A stretch of DNA of 64,000 bases, from the NCBI RefSeq assembly GCF_019448235.1, contig NZ_CP080409.1, forward strand, positions 3,100,001-3,164,000, given 5' to 3'. The position numbers were made by a program, and so were the translations under genes. Each line of letters starts with the position of its first letter. Position 1 is the stretch's first letter. The stretch comes from Nocardioides panacisoli (GTDB lineage: Bacteria > Actinomycetota > Actinomycetes > Propionibacteriales > Nocardioidaceae). A model generated the notes under the pieces. It saw only the letters and a program-made list of their open reading frames with translations. It was not told the DNA's origin and searched no databases. Positions 1 through 7,766 of this stretch are shown here, piece after piece.

Positions 1-385
1 GCAGTCGGTCGGCCAGGCGCTGCGCCACGGGCAGATGGCACCGGTCTAGGAGGACGACGTCGTCCGCCGCGTGCTCGATGACGTAGGCGAGGTCGTGCTC
101 TGCGAGCCGGATGTTGAGCGTGTGCAGCACCCGCTTGCTGATCGGGGCGGCGGCGTACGCCTCGAGGTGACGACGGTGGTTCGCGGCGAGCGTGGCGACG
201 CGGGCGCCGGCCGGGACCTCGAGGCGGTCCAGTGCCGCGACCAGGCGCCGCACGCGCCGAGCCCACGTGCAGTACGTCGTGCCCTCGTGGTCGTCGTCGA
301 TCACCTGCTTGTGGCCGAAGATCGACTCGGCACGTTCGAAGACGTGCGCGATCGTCAGTGGCCGGGGCTGCATCAGGCCGTGCAT
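1..385 (-). CDS. AMP-dependent acyl-CoA synthetase, N-terminal part (runs off window)
   Basis: Reading the minus strand from an ATG at 385 gives 128 codons open to the window edge, beginning MHGLMQPRPLTIAHVFERAE and continuing with GARVATLAANHRRHLEAYAA and LHTLNIRLAEHDLAYVIEHA. These are the N-terminal landmarks of long- and medium-chain fatty-acyl-CoA ligases (ANL superfamily), which activate carboxylic acids to acyl-AMP and then acyl-CoA. The AMP-binding P-loop and catalytic lysine would lie outside the window, so substrate is unknown. A second in-frame ATG lies at 373. It is divergent from the GAF regulator, with about 160 bases of shared promoter DNA. Confidence 0.85.
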   Translation of the reverse strand, partial: MHGLMQPRPLTIAHVFERAESIFGHKQVIDDDHEGTTYCTWARRVRRLVAALDRLEVPAGARVATLAANHRRHLEAYAAAPISKRVLHTLNIRLAEHDLAYVIEHAADDVVLLDRCHLPVAQRLADRL

Positions 386-542
386 CGTGCGGCTGCTCCT
401 CCGTCCCGTCGTGGCGCGGGCCGTCGCGCTGCAGGGGGACGTCACTGCGGGCGCGGCGCCGCTCGGCGGCTTCACCCTAGGGAGCACCGGTCGGGCGGAG
501 CAGGTGTCGACCGACCACAGTCCCGGGCACCGTGGTGGATCG

Positions 543-2318
543 ATGTTCTACCGTGCTGCCGTGGAAGGCGACGTGGAGGCCGAGGCCCGGAGCGGCCGTG
601 AACGGGAGCTGGCATCGCTCTACGCCACCGCACGGTCGCTGACCGCGCTCGGCGACGTCGACGACGTGCTCCGGTCGATCGTGCGCCACGCGCACGACCT
701 GATCGGCACCGACTTCACCTACCTCTCCCTCCTCGGCGACGACGGCGTCCTCGGCATCACCGCCAGCGAGGGCACGATCTCGGCCGACTTCCGCTCGGCC
801 CACATCCCACCCGGCACCGGCCTCGGTGGCACGGTGGTCGAGTCGCGCGCCGCCCACTGGGTCGCCGACTACGCCGCGGCCGGCGAGCTGCGACACGACC
901 CGGGGTTCGACTCCCTCGTCGGGAACGAGGGGCTCGTCGCCCTGTTGGGGGTGCCGCTGTTGGCCCGCGACCGGGTGATCGGCGTGCTCTTCGCCGCGGA
1001 GCGGACCGAGCGCCACTTCCGCACCGACGAGATCGCGCTCCTCAGCGCCTTCGCCGACCATGCCGCCGTGGCACTGGACAACGCTCGCCTCTACGAGCAG
1101 AGCCGGGAAGCGCTCGGCGAGCTGCAGTCGGCGTACCGCACCATCGAGGACCAGATGGCGATCATGCAGCGCGCCCAGTCCGTGCACGACGCCCTGACCG
1201 CCGTCGTGCTGGCCGGCGGGGGGCCGGCGACCGTCGCCTCCGAGCTCGCGGACCGCCTCGGCGGTGCCGTCACGCTCCTCGACCGCGACGGGGCCCTGCT
1301 CGCGCGGGGCGGGGAGGAGGTCGCGGCCGGCGAGGCGTCCGACGGGGCGCTCCGCGCGATCGAGGAGGCGCGCGCCGGGGGTCGGACCGTCACGACGGTC
1401 GGCGCCGACGGTCACCAGCACAGCGCCGCGACGGTCCGGGCCGGCGAGAGCGTCCTGGGCACGTTGGTGTGGCGCCACCGCCAGGATCCCGGGCCCGTCG
1501 ACCTGCGCAGCCTCGAGCTCGCCACCCACGTCGTGGGCCTGCTGATCCTGAAGGAGAACGCGACCGCAGAGGCAGCCGAGCGGCTCAGTGGCGAGCTGCT
1601 GACCGAGCTGATCGTCGCCAGCCCCCACCCCACCGCGACCCAGGAGGCGCGCGCGAGCACCCGGGGCATCGACCTCCGCGCGCTCGACGCGGTCTTCACG
1701 GTGCGTGCCGACGGTGTCGCGACCTCGGACGTCGTACGCCGCCTGCACGCGATCGCGCGAGAGCAGCGGGGCCTGGCCGGCGAGCACCGCGGCCGCGCCA
1801 CCCTGATGGCCGCGGCCGACGACGTCGAGGCCACGGCCCGCGAGGTCCATCGTCGCCTCCGTGCCGAGACCGGCGCCCCGGTCGTGGTCGTCGGTGAGCG
1901 CGTGCGGGACCACGACTGGGCACGGGCGTTCCTGCTGGCCACGCGATGCCTTGCGGTCGCCGGCCACCTCGGTGCCACCGACCTCGGCGCCACGACGTCC
2001 CGGTTCTCCCTCTATGCGTTGGTCTTCGACGCCGACCGGGCCGAGGAGCTCGACCGGTTCCTGGGCGACGCGATCGGGCCGCTGCTGGAGTACGACGCGC
2101 GCCGCGGCACCGACCTCGTCGCCACCCTGGCGGCGTACTTCGACCACGACGGCAACCTGCGGCGCACCGCACGGGCGCTCCACGTGCACCTGAACACGCT
2201 GCTCAAGCGGGTCGACCGGATCGCGACCGTCCTCGGTCGCGACTGGCGCTCCTCCGACGACCTGCAGCTGCGCCTCGCGGTTCGGCTCCAGGCGTTGCGG
2301 GAGCGGCTCGACCACTGA
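543..2318 (+). CDS. GAF-domain, PucR-type helix-turn-helix transcriptional regulator
   Basis: 591 residues from ATG 543; GTG 561 is a plausible alternative. The frame stays open further upstream, but that part overlaps the opposite acyl-CoA ligase and lacks homology-like sequence. Residues about 25-185 form a GAF sensor domain (TDFTYLSLLGDDGVLGITAS, GVLFAAERTERHFRTDEIAL). The C-terminus, LRRTARALHVHLNTLLKRVD, is the PucR/CdaR-type HTH that usually binds as a dimer. It probably controls the divergent CoA ligase and/or the symporter 138 bases downstream, by position only. The ligand is not predictable from sequence. Confidence 0.85.
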   Translation: MFYRAAVEGDVEAEARSGRERELASLYATARSLTALGDVDDVLRSIVRHAHDLIGTDFTYLSLLGDDGVLGITASEGTISADFRSAHIPPGTGLGGTVVESRAAHWVADYAAAGELRHDPGFDSLVGNEGLVALLGVPLLARDRVIGVLFAAERTERHFRTDEIALLSAFADHAAVALDNARLYEQSREALGELQSAYRTIEDQMAIMQRAQSVHDALTAVVLAGGGPATVASELADRLGGAVTLLDRDGALLARGGEEVAAGEASDGALRAIEEARAGGRTVTTVGADGHQHSAATVRAGESVLGTLVWRHRQDPGPVDLRSLELATHVVGLLILKENATAEAAERLSGELLTELIVASPHPTATQEARASTRGIDLRALDAVFTVRADGVATSDVVRRLHAIAREQRGLAGEHRGRATLMAAADDVEATAREVHRRLRAETGAPVVVVGERVRDHDWARAFLLATRCLAVAGHLGATDLGATTSRFSLYALVFDADRAEELDRFLGDAIGPLLEYDARRGTDLVATLAAYFDHDGNLRRTARALHVHLNTLLKRVDRIATVLGRDWRSSDDLQLRLAVRLQALRERLDH

Positions 2319-2366
2319 TCCGCCTCGATGGTGGACGTCTGCACCACCAGTGACCCCGGAACTGTG

Positions 2367-2376
2367 GGTGATCACC
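2367..2376. promoter_or_regulatory. Perfect 10-bp palindrome upstream of symporter gene
   Basis: GGTGATCACC lies in the gap between the regulator and the symporter, about 28 bases upstream of a TAGAGT -10-like hexamer (2404-2409). Its placement suggests an operator, perhaps for the regulator just upstream. This is inference from position and symmetry only. Confidence 0.3.
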
Positions 2377-2456
2377 ACCTCATCGTCGAGCCGAAGGCGT
2401 TCCTAGAGTGACGGCGACCACATCGGGCCAGGAGCCCGACCGACGGAGGAGAGTTC

Positions 2457-3965
2457 GTGAGTGTCGTCCTAGGGATCGTGATCCTCTACTTCCTCGTCAT
2501 GTTCGCCATCGGCTACTGGGCGAACACGAGGATGAAGTCGTCCAAGGAGTTCCTGGTCGCCGGCCAGACGCTCGGGTTCTTCGTCATGGCGATCGCCACC
2601 TTCTCCTCCATCCAGAGCGGGTTCGGGATGATCGGCCACACGGCGAACACCTACGCCTGGGGCATGCAGGCCATCGTCGCTGCCGCCCTGCTGGTGCCGC
2701 TCAGCTTCGCGCTGTCCTGGTTCCTGCTGGGGGCGCGGCTCTACCGCATCGCCCGTGAGCACGCGGTGTACTCCGTGCCCGACGTGATCCGGGTGCGCTA
2801 TCCCGACCGGTCCGCCCACCTGGCGATGTCAGTGGCGATGTTCGTGGGCGCCGTGGCCTACATGACCGCCCAGGTGACGGCCATGGGCGTCATCGTGGCG
2901 ATCATCTTCGGCACCTCCGTCACGTCCGGTGCCATCATCGGCTCCGCCGTCGTCGCCGCCTACACGATCGCGGGAGGCATGCTCGCCGCGGTGTGGACCG
3001 ACCTGGTCCAGGGGTTGCTGATGATCGCGATGTCGATCGCGACCTTCGTGGTCGCCACGAACTCGGTCGGCGGCTGGTCGGACATGATCGCCACCATCGA
3101 GCGCTCCGATGCCAGCTGGCTGCAGCTGGACGCCACCCAACCGATCACCTGGGTCTTCGGCTTCGTCTTCCTCGCCGTGCTGGGCACGGCGGCCCAGCCC
3201 CAGCTGGTGACCAAGTTCCTCATGCTCCGCTCGGGATCGGAGCTGCGCTGGGGCGCGCTCGTCGCGGCCGTGGCGTACGCCGTCACGACGTTGTTCGCCC
3301 TGTCGATCGGGCTCGCGATGCGTGCGTTGGCCATCGAGGGTCGCGCACCCGAGCTGGGCAACATCGACAACACCACCACCTGGTTCCTCGACAACATGAC
3401 CGCTCCCGCCTTCGCCGGCTTCGTCATGGCGGGCCTGCTGGCCGCGATCATGTCCAGCGCCAGCTCGTTCATCACCATCGGTGCCTCCTCGCTCACCCGG
3501 GACCTGATGTCCTCCCTCGGCCGCACCGTCGAACGTGACCTGCTGTGGGGCCGACTGGCCAGCGGCTTCGTCGTCCTGTGCTCGCTGCTGTTCTCCCTCT
3601 ACCTCACCCAGGTCGTCTTCCTCCTCGGTGCGATCGGATGGGCCGCCTTCGCGGCGGCGATGTTCGCCCCGATCGCGCTCGGGATCTACTGGCGTCGTGC
3701 GACCGGCCTCGCGACCACGGTCGCCGTCGGGTTCGGCCTGGTCGCCAACCTGGCGCTGACGATCCTCACCTCGGAGGGCGTGATCACCCTGCCCGCCTAC
3801 ATGCAGTCGGGGGGCCTGGTGATCGCCGTCGGCGTGCTCCTGTTCGTGGGCACCTCGCTGCTCCGGCCCGCCGCCGGGTCCCGCCGCGGGTTCGACCACG
3901 CCTACGGCGTGGCGCCGACGCACGAGGCCCGCGCCACCGCCACCACCGCCGCCCACGACTCCTGA
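2457..3965 (+). CDS. Sodium:solute symporter (SSS family)
   Basis: 502 residues, usual length for the SSS family. A GGAGGAG ribosome site at 2446-2452 sets the GTG start. The protein is hydrophobic throughout, with about 13 predicted helices. It carries the family-typical region around FSSIQSGFGMIGHTANTYAW and the conserved core AGFVMAGLLAAIMSSASSF. It should couple sodium influx to uptake of an organic solute; the substrate (organic acid, proline, pantothenate or other) cannot be told. It is followed after 15 bases by a small membrane protein, so the two are probably cotranscribed. Confidence 0.85.
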   Translation: MSVVLGIVILYFLVMFAIGYWANTRMKSSKEFLVAGQTLGFFVMAIATFSSIQSGFGMIGHTANTYAWGMQAIVAAALLVPLSFALSWFLLGARLYRIAREHAVYSVPDVIRVRYPDRSAHLAMSVAMFVGAVAYMTAQVTAMGVIVAIIFGTSVTSGAIIGSAVVAAYTIAGGMLAAVWTDLVQGLLMIAMSIATFVVATNSVGGWSDMIATIERSDASWLQLDATQPITWVFGFVFLAVLGTAAQPQLVTKFLMLRSGSELRWGALVAAVAYAVTTLFALSIGLAMRALAIEGRAPELGNIDNTTTWFLDNMTAPAFAGFVMAGLLAAIMSSASSFITIGASSLTRDLMSSLGRTVERDLLWGRLASGFVVLCSLLFSLYLTQVVFLLGAIGWAAFAAAMFAPIALGIYWRRATGLATTVAVGFGLVANLALTILTSEGVITLPAYMQSGGLVIAVGVLLFVGTSLLRPAAGSRRGFDHAYGVAPTHEARATATTAAHDS

Positions 3966-3980
3966 CCGGAGGGGACACCG

Positions 3981-4391
3981 ATGAACCTCGACAAGACCGA
4001 CACCGTCATCGCGGCGATCTCCGCCGCGACGCTGCTCGCCGCGATCGGCATGATCTTCGACGTCTGGCAGGCCGTCTACTACGCGATCCCTGCCTTCGTG
4101 CTGCTGTTCATGCTGCTGGGGTCGCTCAACGCGCGTGACGAGTGGTCTCCGCGCGCCCTGGTCCCGGTCCTCGGGCTGTGGTCGGTGCTCGCGGCCCTGT
4201 TCGTGGCTGCCGGGATGCTCGCCGGCAGCTCCGCGGAGCTGGGCGGCCTCCCGGCCTCGACCGGGATCTTCCTCTACCTCGTGTGGCCGATCAGCACCGT
4301 CGGTGCCCCGCTCGCCTACGCCGTGGTCTACAGCCGCTGGCTGGCCCCCGACCTGCCGACCGCCGAGTCGGCACCGAGCACGCCGCAGTGA
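3981..4391 (+). CDS. Small four-helix membrane protein, symporter partner
   Basis: 136 residues from ATG 3981 with GGAGGGG at 3967-3973. Four hydrophobic segments are visible (about residues 10-30, 32-50, 62-82 and 95-118), with a short charged C-terminal tail. I do not recognise the family. Its position directly after an SSS permease is like the small membrane proteins that accompany some sodium symporters, so an accessory or stability role is possible. That is inferred from context, not from sequence. Confidence 0.7.
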   Translation: MNLDKTDTVIAAISAATLLAAIGMIFDVWQAVYYAIPAFVLLFMLLGSLNARDEWSPRALVPVLGLWSVLAALFVAAGMLAGSSAELGGLPASTGIFLYLVWPISTVGAPLAYAVVYSRWLAPDLPTAESAPSTPQ

Positions 4392-4449
4392 GGTGAGGGG
4401 GGCGCTTGCGGCGTTCGGGACCCGGTGGCCGCCACCTACAGTGGCGCCC

Positions 4450-5067
4450 ATGGTCCGCCACCGCACCGTCTTCCGCACCGACGACGCCGAGGTCAACGCC
4501 TACAAGCTGCTGACCGCGGTGGTGGTGCCGCGACCGATCGCCTGGGTGTCGACGCTGTCGGCGGACGGCGTCGGGAACCTGGCGCCGCACTCCTTCTACA
4601 CCGTCGCGTCGGCGCGGCCGCCGATCGTGCAGTTCACCTCCGTGGGCCACAAGGACAGCCTGCGCAACGCGCGGGAGACGGGCGAGTTCGTCATCAGCCT
4701 CGCCAACCGCGCGCTGATGGACCAGGTCAACGCCACCAGCGCGCCGTACGACGCCGAGGTCGACGAGGCGAGCACGGTGGGCGTCGCGATGGAGGCCTCC
4801 GAGACGGTGGCCCCGCCGCGGGTCGCGGGGTCGCCGGCCTCGATCGAGTGCCGGCTGCACTCGACGGTGGACCTGGGGGAGTCGGTCGTGGTGCTCGGCG
4901 ACGTCCTCGCGGTCACCGTCGCCAGTGAGGCGCTCGTCGACGGACACCCCGCGATGGAGCACCTCGAGCCGGTCTCGCGCCTGGGGCGGAACCAGTGGGG
5001 CCTGCCGCCCGAGGTGGTCGCCGTCGACCGGCCCACCGAGGTGCCCCGCGGCGATCGTCCCCGGTGA
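4450..5067 (+). CDS. Flavin reductase-like FMN-binding split-barrel protein
   Basis: 205 residues. The motif VVPRPIAWVSTLSADGVGNL followed by APHSFYTVASARPPIVQFTS is typical of the flavin-reductase-like FMN-binding domain (DIM6/NTAB family). The C-terminal HLEPVSRLGRNQW is also characteristic. Members reduce flavin or act as flavoproteins with unknown substrates. The ATG at 4450 lies 7 bases after a TACAGT -10-like hexamer (4437-4442) and no Shine-Dalgarno is seen, so the mRNA may be leaderless. Upstream in-frame starts overlap the previous gene and encode unrelated sequence. Confidence 0.85.
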   Translation: MVRHRTVFRTDDAEVNAYKLLTAVVVPRPIAWVSTLSADGVGNLAPHSFYTVASARPPIVQFTSVGHKDSLRNARETGEFVISLANRALMDQVNATSAPYDAEVDEASTVGVAMEASETVAPPRVAGSPASIECRLHSTVDLGESVVVLGDVLAVTVASEALVDGHPAMEHLEPVSRLGRNQWGLPPEVVAVDRPTEVPRGDRPR

Positions 5068-5103
5068 GCCGCGGAGTGTGAGGGAACGCATGTCGTCGCC
5101 GGG

Positions 5104-5132
5104 TTGGGTCGGGCGACGGCCCGCGTGAGAAT
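5104..5132 (+). promoter_or_regulatory. Putative promoter of the 33-residue small ORF
   Basis: TTGGGT (5104-5109) and GAGAAT (5127-5132) are separated by 17 bases, a reasonable vegetative sigma-factor promoter. It would give a leader of about 55 bases ahead of the small ORF at 5194. Confidence 0.35.
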
Positions 5133-5193
5133 GGTGGTAGTGGGAGTGACGAATCCACGACACCTGACCCCGTCGCTCACAAGGAGGTGCACT

Positions 5194-5295
5194 GTGATCA
5201 CCAAGTTCATGACTCTCTACCGCCGCTACGACGACGTACTCGAGGCCTTCGTGCCGTGGCACCAGCGCACCTGGGAGCGGCACACGACTCGCTGA
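5194..5295 (+). CDS. Small 33-residue protein with strong ribosome binding site
   Basis: GTG 5194 is preceded by a near-perfect AAGGAGG (5181-5187) at 6-base spacing and encodes a 33-residue peptide starting MITKFMTLYRRYDDVLEAFV (initiator read as Met) and ending in a basic tail (RTWERHTTR). A perfect 17-bp stem-loop terminator starts 18 bases after the stop. The strong Shine-Dalgarno, candidate promoter and dedicated terminator together argue for a real monocistronic small gene. The peptide is amphipathic and aromatic-rich with no obvious signal peptide. No family recognised. Confidence 0.6.
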   Translation: MITKFMTLYRRYDDVLEAFVPWHQRTWERHTTR

Positions 5296-5312
5296 GTCGC
5301 CCTCGCACCATC

Positions 5313-5347
5313 ACGCGGGGCCGGGAACGACGTTCCCGGCCCCGCGT
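5313..5347 (+). terminator. Rho-independent terminator of small ORF
   Basis: Positions 5313-5329 and 5331-5347 are perfect 17-bp complements around a single central base. They are followed by CGTATTTT, one of the few T-rich stretches in this GC-rich window. In RNA the innermost pairs must open to form the loop. It separates the 33-residue gene from the AbrB-family gene. Confidence 0.8.
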
Positions 5348-5429
5348 CGTATTTTCGGCCGTGCGCAGTGGCCGGGGACCGCGAGGCCCGGTTGTGTGGC
5401 GGTGTCGGGACGTGAAGGAGGCCGAGTCG

Positions 5430-6460
5430 GTGCGGTGGGTGCGGCTGCTGGCGCTCGTGGGCGCCTCGCTGGTCGTCCTCGTGCTGCTCGGCGCGCCGAC
5501 GCCACCGCTCTTCGCCGGCCTGCTGGGGGCCCTGGTCGTCGCGCTCACCACCACGGAGCCGCCCACCCTGCACGTGGCGTGGTTCCGCCTCGCGCAGTCG
5601 ATCATCGGCGTCTCGGTCGCTGCCCAGATCGACCCGGAGGTGCTGCCCGCCGTCGGCGTCGACATCGTGCCGATCACCGTGTCCATCCTGGTCACGATCG
5701 CGGTGTCGGTGGGCATCGGCCAACTGCTGCGTCGTCACCACGTCAGCGCGGTCACCGCGACCTTCTCCACCGTCGCCGGCGGCGCGTCGGGCATGGTCGC
5801 CCTCGCCGAGGACTACGGCGCCGACGCCCGGATCGTGCTGGTCAACCAGTACCTGCGGGTGCTCTTCATCCTCCTCACGCTGCCGATCGTGGTCACCGTC
5901 GTCTTCACCGCCAGCAGCGCCGACGTCGACGGTGCGAACGGGCCGGGCCTGTGGGCCGGTGGCCTCGCCGACTACGCCTTCGTCGCGCTCGCCCTGGCGC
6001 TGGGCAACGCCGGAGGTCGGCTGCTCCGGCTGCCGGCGCCCGCCCTGCTGGGCCGTTGGCGGCCGGGATGGCCCTGACCACGGTCCCGGCGCTGGACGCA
6101 CCGGCAGTGCCGGGCTGGCTGCAGGCCCTGGGCTTCCTGCTGCTCGGGGGCCAGGTCGGGCTGCGCTTCACCCGCCCGACGCTCGCGGCGATCGGACGCA
6201 TGATGCCGACGGTCCTGGTCGTCATCGTCCTCAGCGTCGCCGCCTGTGCCGGCGTCGGCGTCGTCCTGGCCGCCGTCACCGGTGAGTCCCGGCTCGACGC
6301 CTACCTCGCCACCACGCCCGGTGGCCTCCCCGCCGTGCTCGCGGCGGCCACGGGCACCTCGGACAACCTCACCTTCGTGACCGCCGCCCAGACCGTACGC
6401 CTCCTCCTCGTGCTGCTGCTGACGCCGATCGTGGCGCGCTGGGTGTTCCGGCGCAGCTGA
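5430..6460 (+). pseudogene. AbrB-family membrane protein, frameshifted near 6053
   Basis: Two adjoining frames encode one polytopic protein of about 343 residues. The first (5430-6077) holds LVALTTTEPPTL-type helices and the TFSTVAGGASGMVALAEDYG signature of the PF05145 family (AbrB duplication / membrane putative transporter). It ends LPAPALLG followed by junk RWRPGWP and a stop. The second frame continues PLAAGMALTTVPALDA and contains the repeat-matching LATTPGGLPAVLAAATG. A single missing C in GGGCCGTTG (6051-6059) explains the break, because LLGP is expected there. The start GTG 5430 is set by AAGGAGG at 5415-5421. It could be a true lesion, a sequencing error or, less likely, recoding. 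Confidence 0.75.
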
Positions 6461-6524
6461 GCGGCGCGCTCGGTGCATACTGGTGCGGGGCCGTCACATC
6501 GGGTGGCGGCGGAGGGAGGGCACC

Positions 6525-6668
6525 GTGGCTTTCATCCTGTGGCTCATCGCCGTGGTCCTGGTGGTCTACGGCATCATCCGTGCGGTCCGTGGTGACCTGC
6601 TCGTCGGGATCCTGATCGTGATCGTCGGCCTGCTCATCGGGCCGGGAGGCGTGTCGATCTTCACCTAG
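6525..6668 (+). CDS. Small membrane protein, GPGG-type (DUF6131-like)
   Basis: 47 residues from GTG 6525, preceded by the purine-rich GGAGGGAGGG (6511-6520). Two hydrophobic helices (AFILWLIAVVLVVYGIIRAV and LLVGILIVIVGLLIG) end in GPGGVSIF, a pattern I associate with tiny actinobacterial membrane proteins such as DUF6131. Function is unknown. Its TAG stop overlaps the TAG stop of the convergent alcohol dehydrogenase in the palindrome CCTAGG. Confidence 0.7.
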   Translation: MAFILWLIAVVLVVYGIIRAVRGDLLVGILIVIVGLLIGPGGVSIFT

Positions 6669-7735
6669 GGCTCCTCCCCACCGGCCGGGTCGATGACGGT
6701 GATCCCGGTCAGCGTCGCGCGGTCGAACCCGGGCAGCACCTGCGCGGCCTCGGTCAGCGGGATCGTGCGCTCGACCAGGTCCTGGGGACGCAGGCGGCCC
6801 TGCTCGATCAGCGCGAGCATGCCCGGGTAGTCCACGGCCGCCATGCCGTGGCTGCCGAGCAGGTCGAGCTCCCACCCGATGACACGCGCCATCGGGACCC
6901 GCGGGTGCCCGGCCACGGGCGGCAGCAGGCCGACCTGCACGTGGCGGCCGCGACGCCGCAAGCTGTGGATCGCGACCGAGCAGGTCTGCTCGCTCCCGAC
7001 GGCGTCGACGGCCACCTCGCTGCCGCCGCCGGTGAGGTCGGCGACCGCGGCGGGCACGTCGGTGTCGTCGGTGTCGCCGCTGACCAGTGCGTGGTCGGCG
7101 CCGAGGTCGGTCGCGAGTGCGAGCGCGTCGGGGTTGCGGTCGACCGCGATCACCCGCGCCCCGAGGGCCCGCGCGATCATCACCACGCTCAGGCCGACAC
7201 CACCGGCACCGACCACGGTGACGGTCTCACCGGCCGAGAGCCGCGCACGACTCACCAGTGCGCGGTACGCCGTCGCGAACCGGCACCCCAGGCTGGCCGC
7301 CGTCGCGAAGTCCACCGCGTCGGGCACGGCGACGAGGTTGGTGTCCGCCGCGTGCAGTGCGACGTACTCCGCGAACGAGCCCCAGTGGCTGAAGCCCGGC
7401 TGCTGCTGGTCGGGGCAGACCTGCGCGTCGCCGGCCCGGCACCAGGCACACCTCCCGCAGCCGCACACGAACGGCACGGTGACCCGGTCACCGACCGACC
7501 ACCGCGTGACTCCCTCGCCGACGCTGCTGACCTCGCCGGCCAGCTCGTGCCCCGGCACGTGCGGGAACGCCACGCGGTCGTCGTGCCCGGCCCAGGCGTG
7601 CCAGTCGCTGCGGCACAACCCGGTGGCCGCGACGCGGACGACGACGCCGCCCGGGGGAGCGGTGGGGGTCGGGACCGCGCGGACCTCCGGGGTGGCCCCG
7701 GCAGCATCGACGACCATGGCGCGCATGGTCGGCAC
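6665..7735 (-). CDS. Zinc-dependent alcohol dehydrogenase (MDR superfamily)
   Basis: 356 residues, full family length. It shows the catalytic zinc region ATGLCRSDWHAW and PHVPGHELAGEV (Cys, His-Glu pair), a structural zinc lobe with four cysteines (CGCGRCAWCRAGDAQVC) and a Rossmann motif VVGAGGVGLSVV for NAD(P). It oxidises an alcohol or reduces an aldehyde; the substrate is not determinable. The start ATG 7735 has a second Met four codons in. It sits 31 bases from the amidohydrolase start region on the same strand and may be cotranscribed with it. Confidence 0.9.
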   Translation of the reverse strand: MPTMRAMVVDAAGATPEVRAVPTPTAPPGGVVVRVAATGLCRSDWHAWAGHDDRVAFPHVPGHELAGEVSSVGEGVTRWSVGDRVTVPFVCGCGRCAWCRAGDAQVCPDQQQPGFSHWGSFAEYVALHAADTNLVAVPDAVDFATAASLGCRFATAYRALVSRARLSAGETVTVVGAGGVGLSVVMIARALGARVIAVDRNPDALALATDLGADHALVSGDTDDTDVPAAVADLTGGGSEVAVDAVGSEQTCSVAIHSLRRRGRHVQVGLLPPVAGHPRVPMARVIGWELDLLGSHGMAAVDYPGMLALIEQGRLRPQDLVERTIPLTEAAQVLPGFDRATLTGITVIDPAGGEEP

Positions 7736-7766
7736 GCTGCCACACCCGTGCCGGTCAGGGCACCAC

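Noticed and set aside
192..542. N-terminal extension of the GAF regulator to position 192
   Set aside because: This part overlaps the well-supported minus-strand acyl-CoA ligase and encodes Arg/Ala-rich sequence without homology features; ATG 543 or GTG 561 is better.
477..2378. Long open frame antisense to the GAF/PucR regulator
   Set aside because: High-GC codon bias leaves long antisense frames open. Its translation is low-complexity (runs of G, R, V, E) with no family features, and the opposite strand is a convincing gene. The same applies to long antisense frames at 2829-4496, 8064-9455 and 46448-49045.
6045..6080. Programmed frameshifting in the AbrB-family gene
   Set aside because: The junction GGGCCGTTG is not a classical slippery heptamer, and AbrB-family membrane proteins are not known for recoding; mutation or sequence error is simpler.
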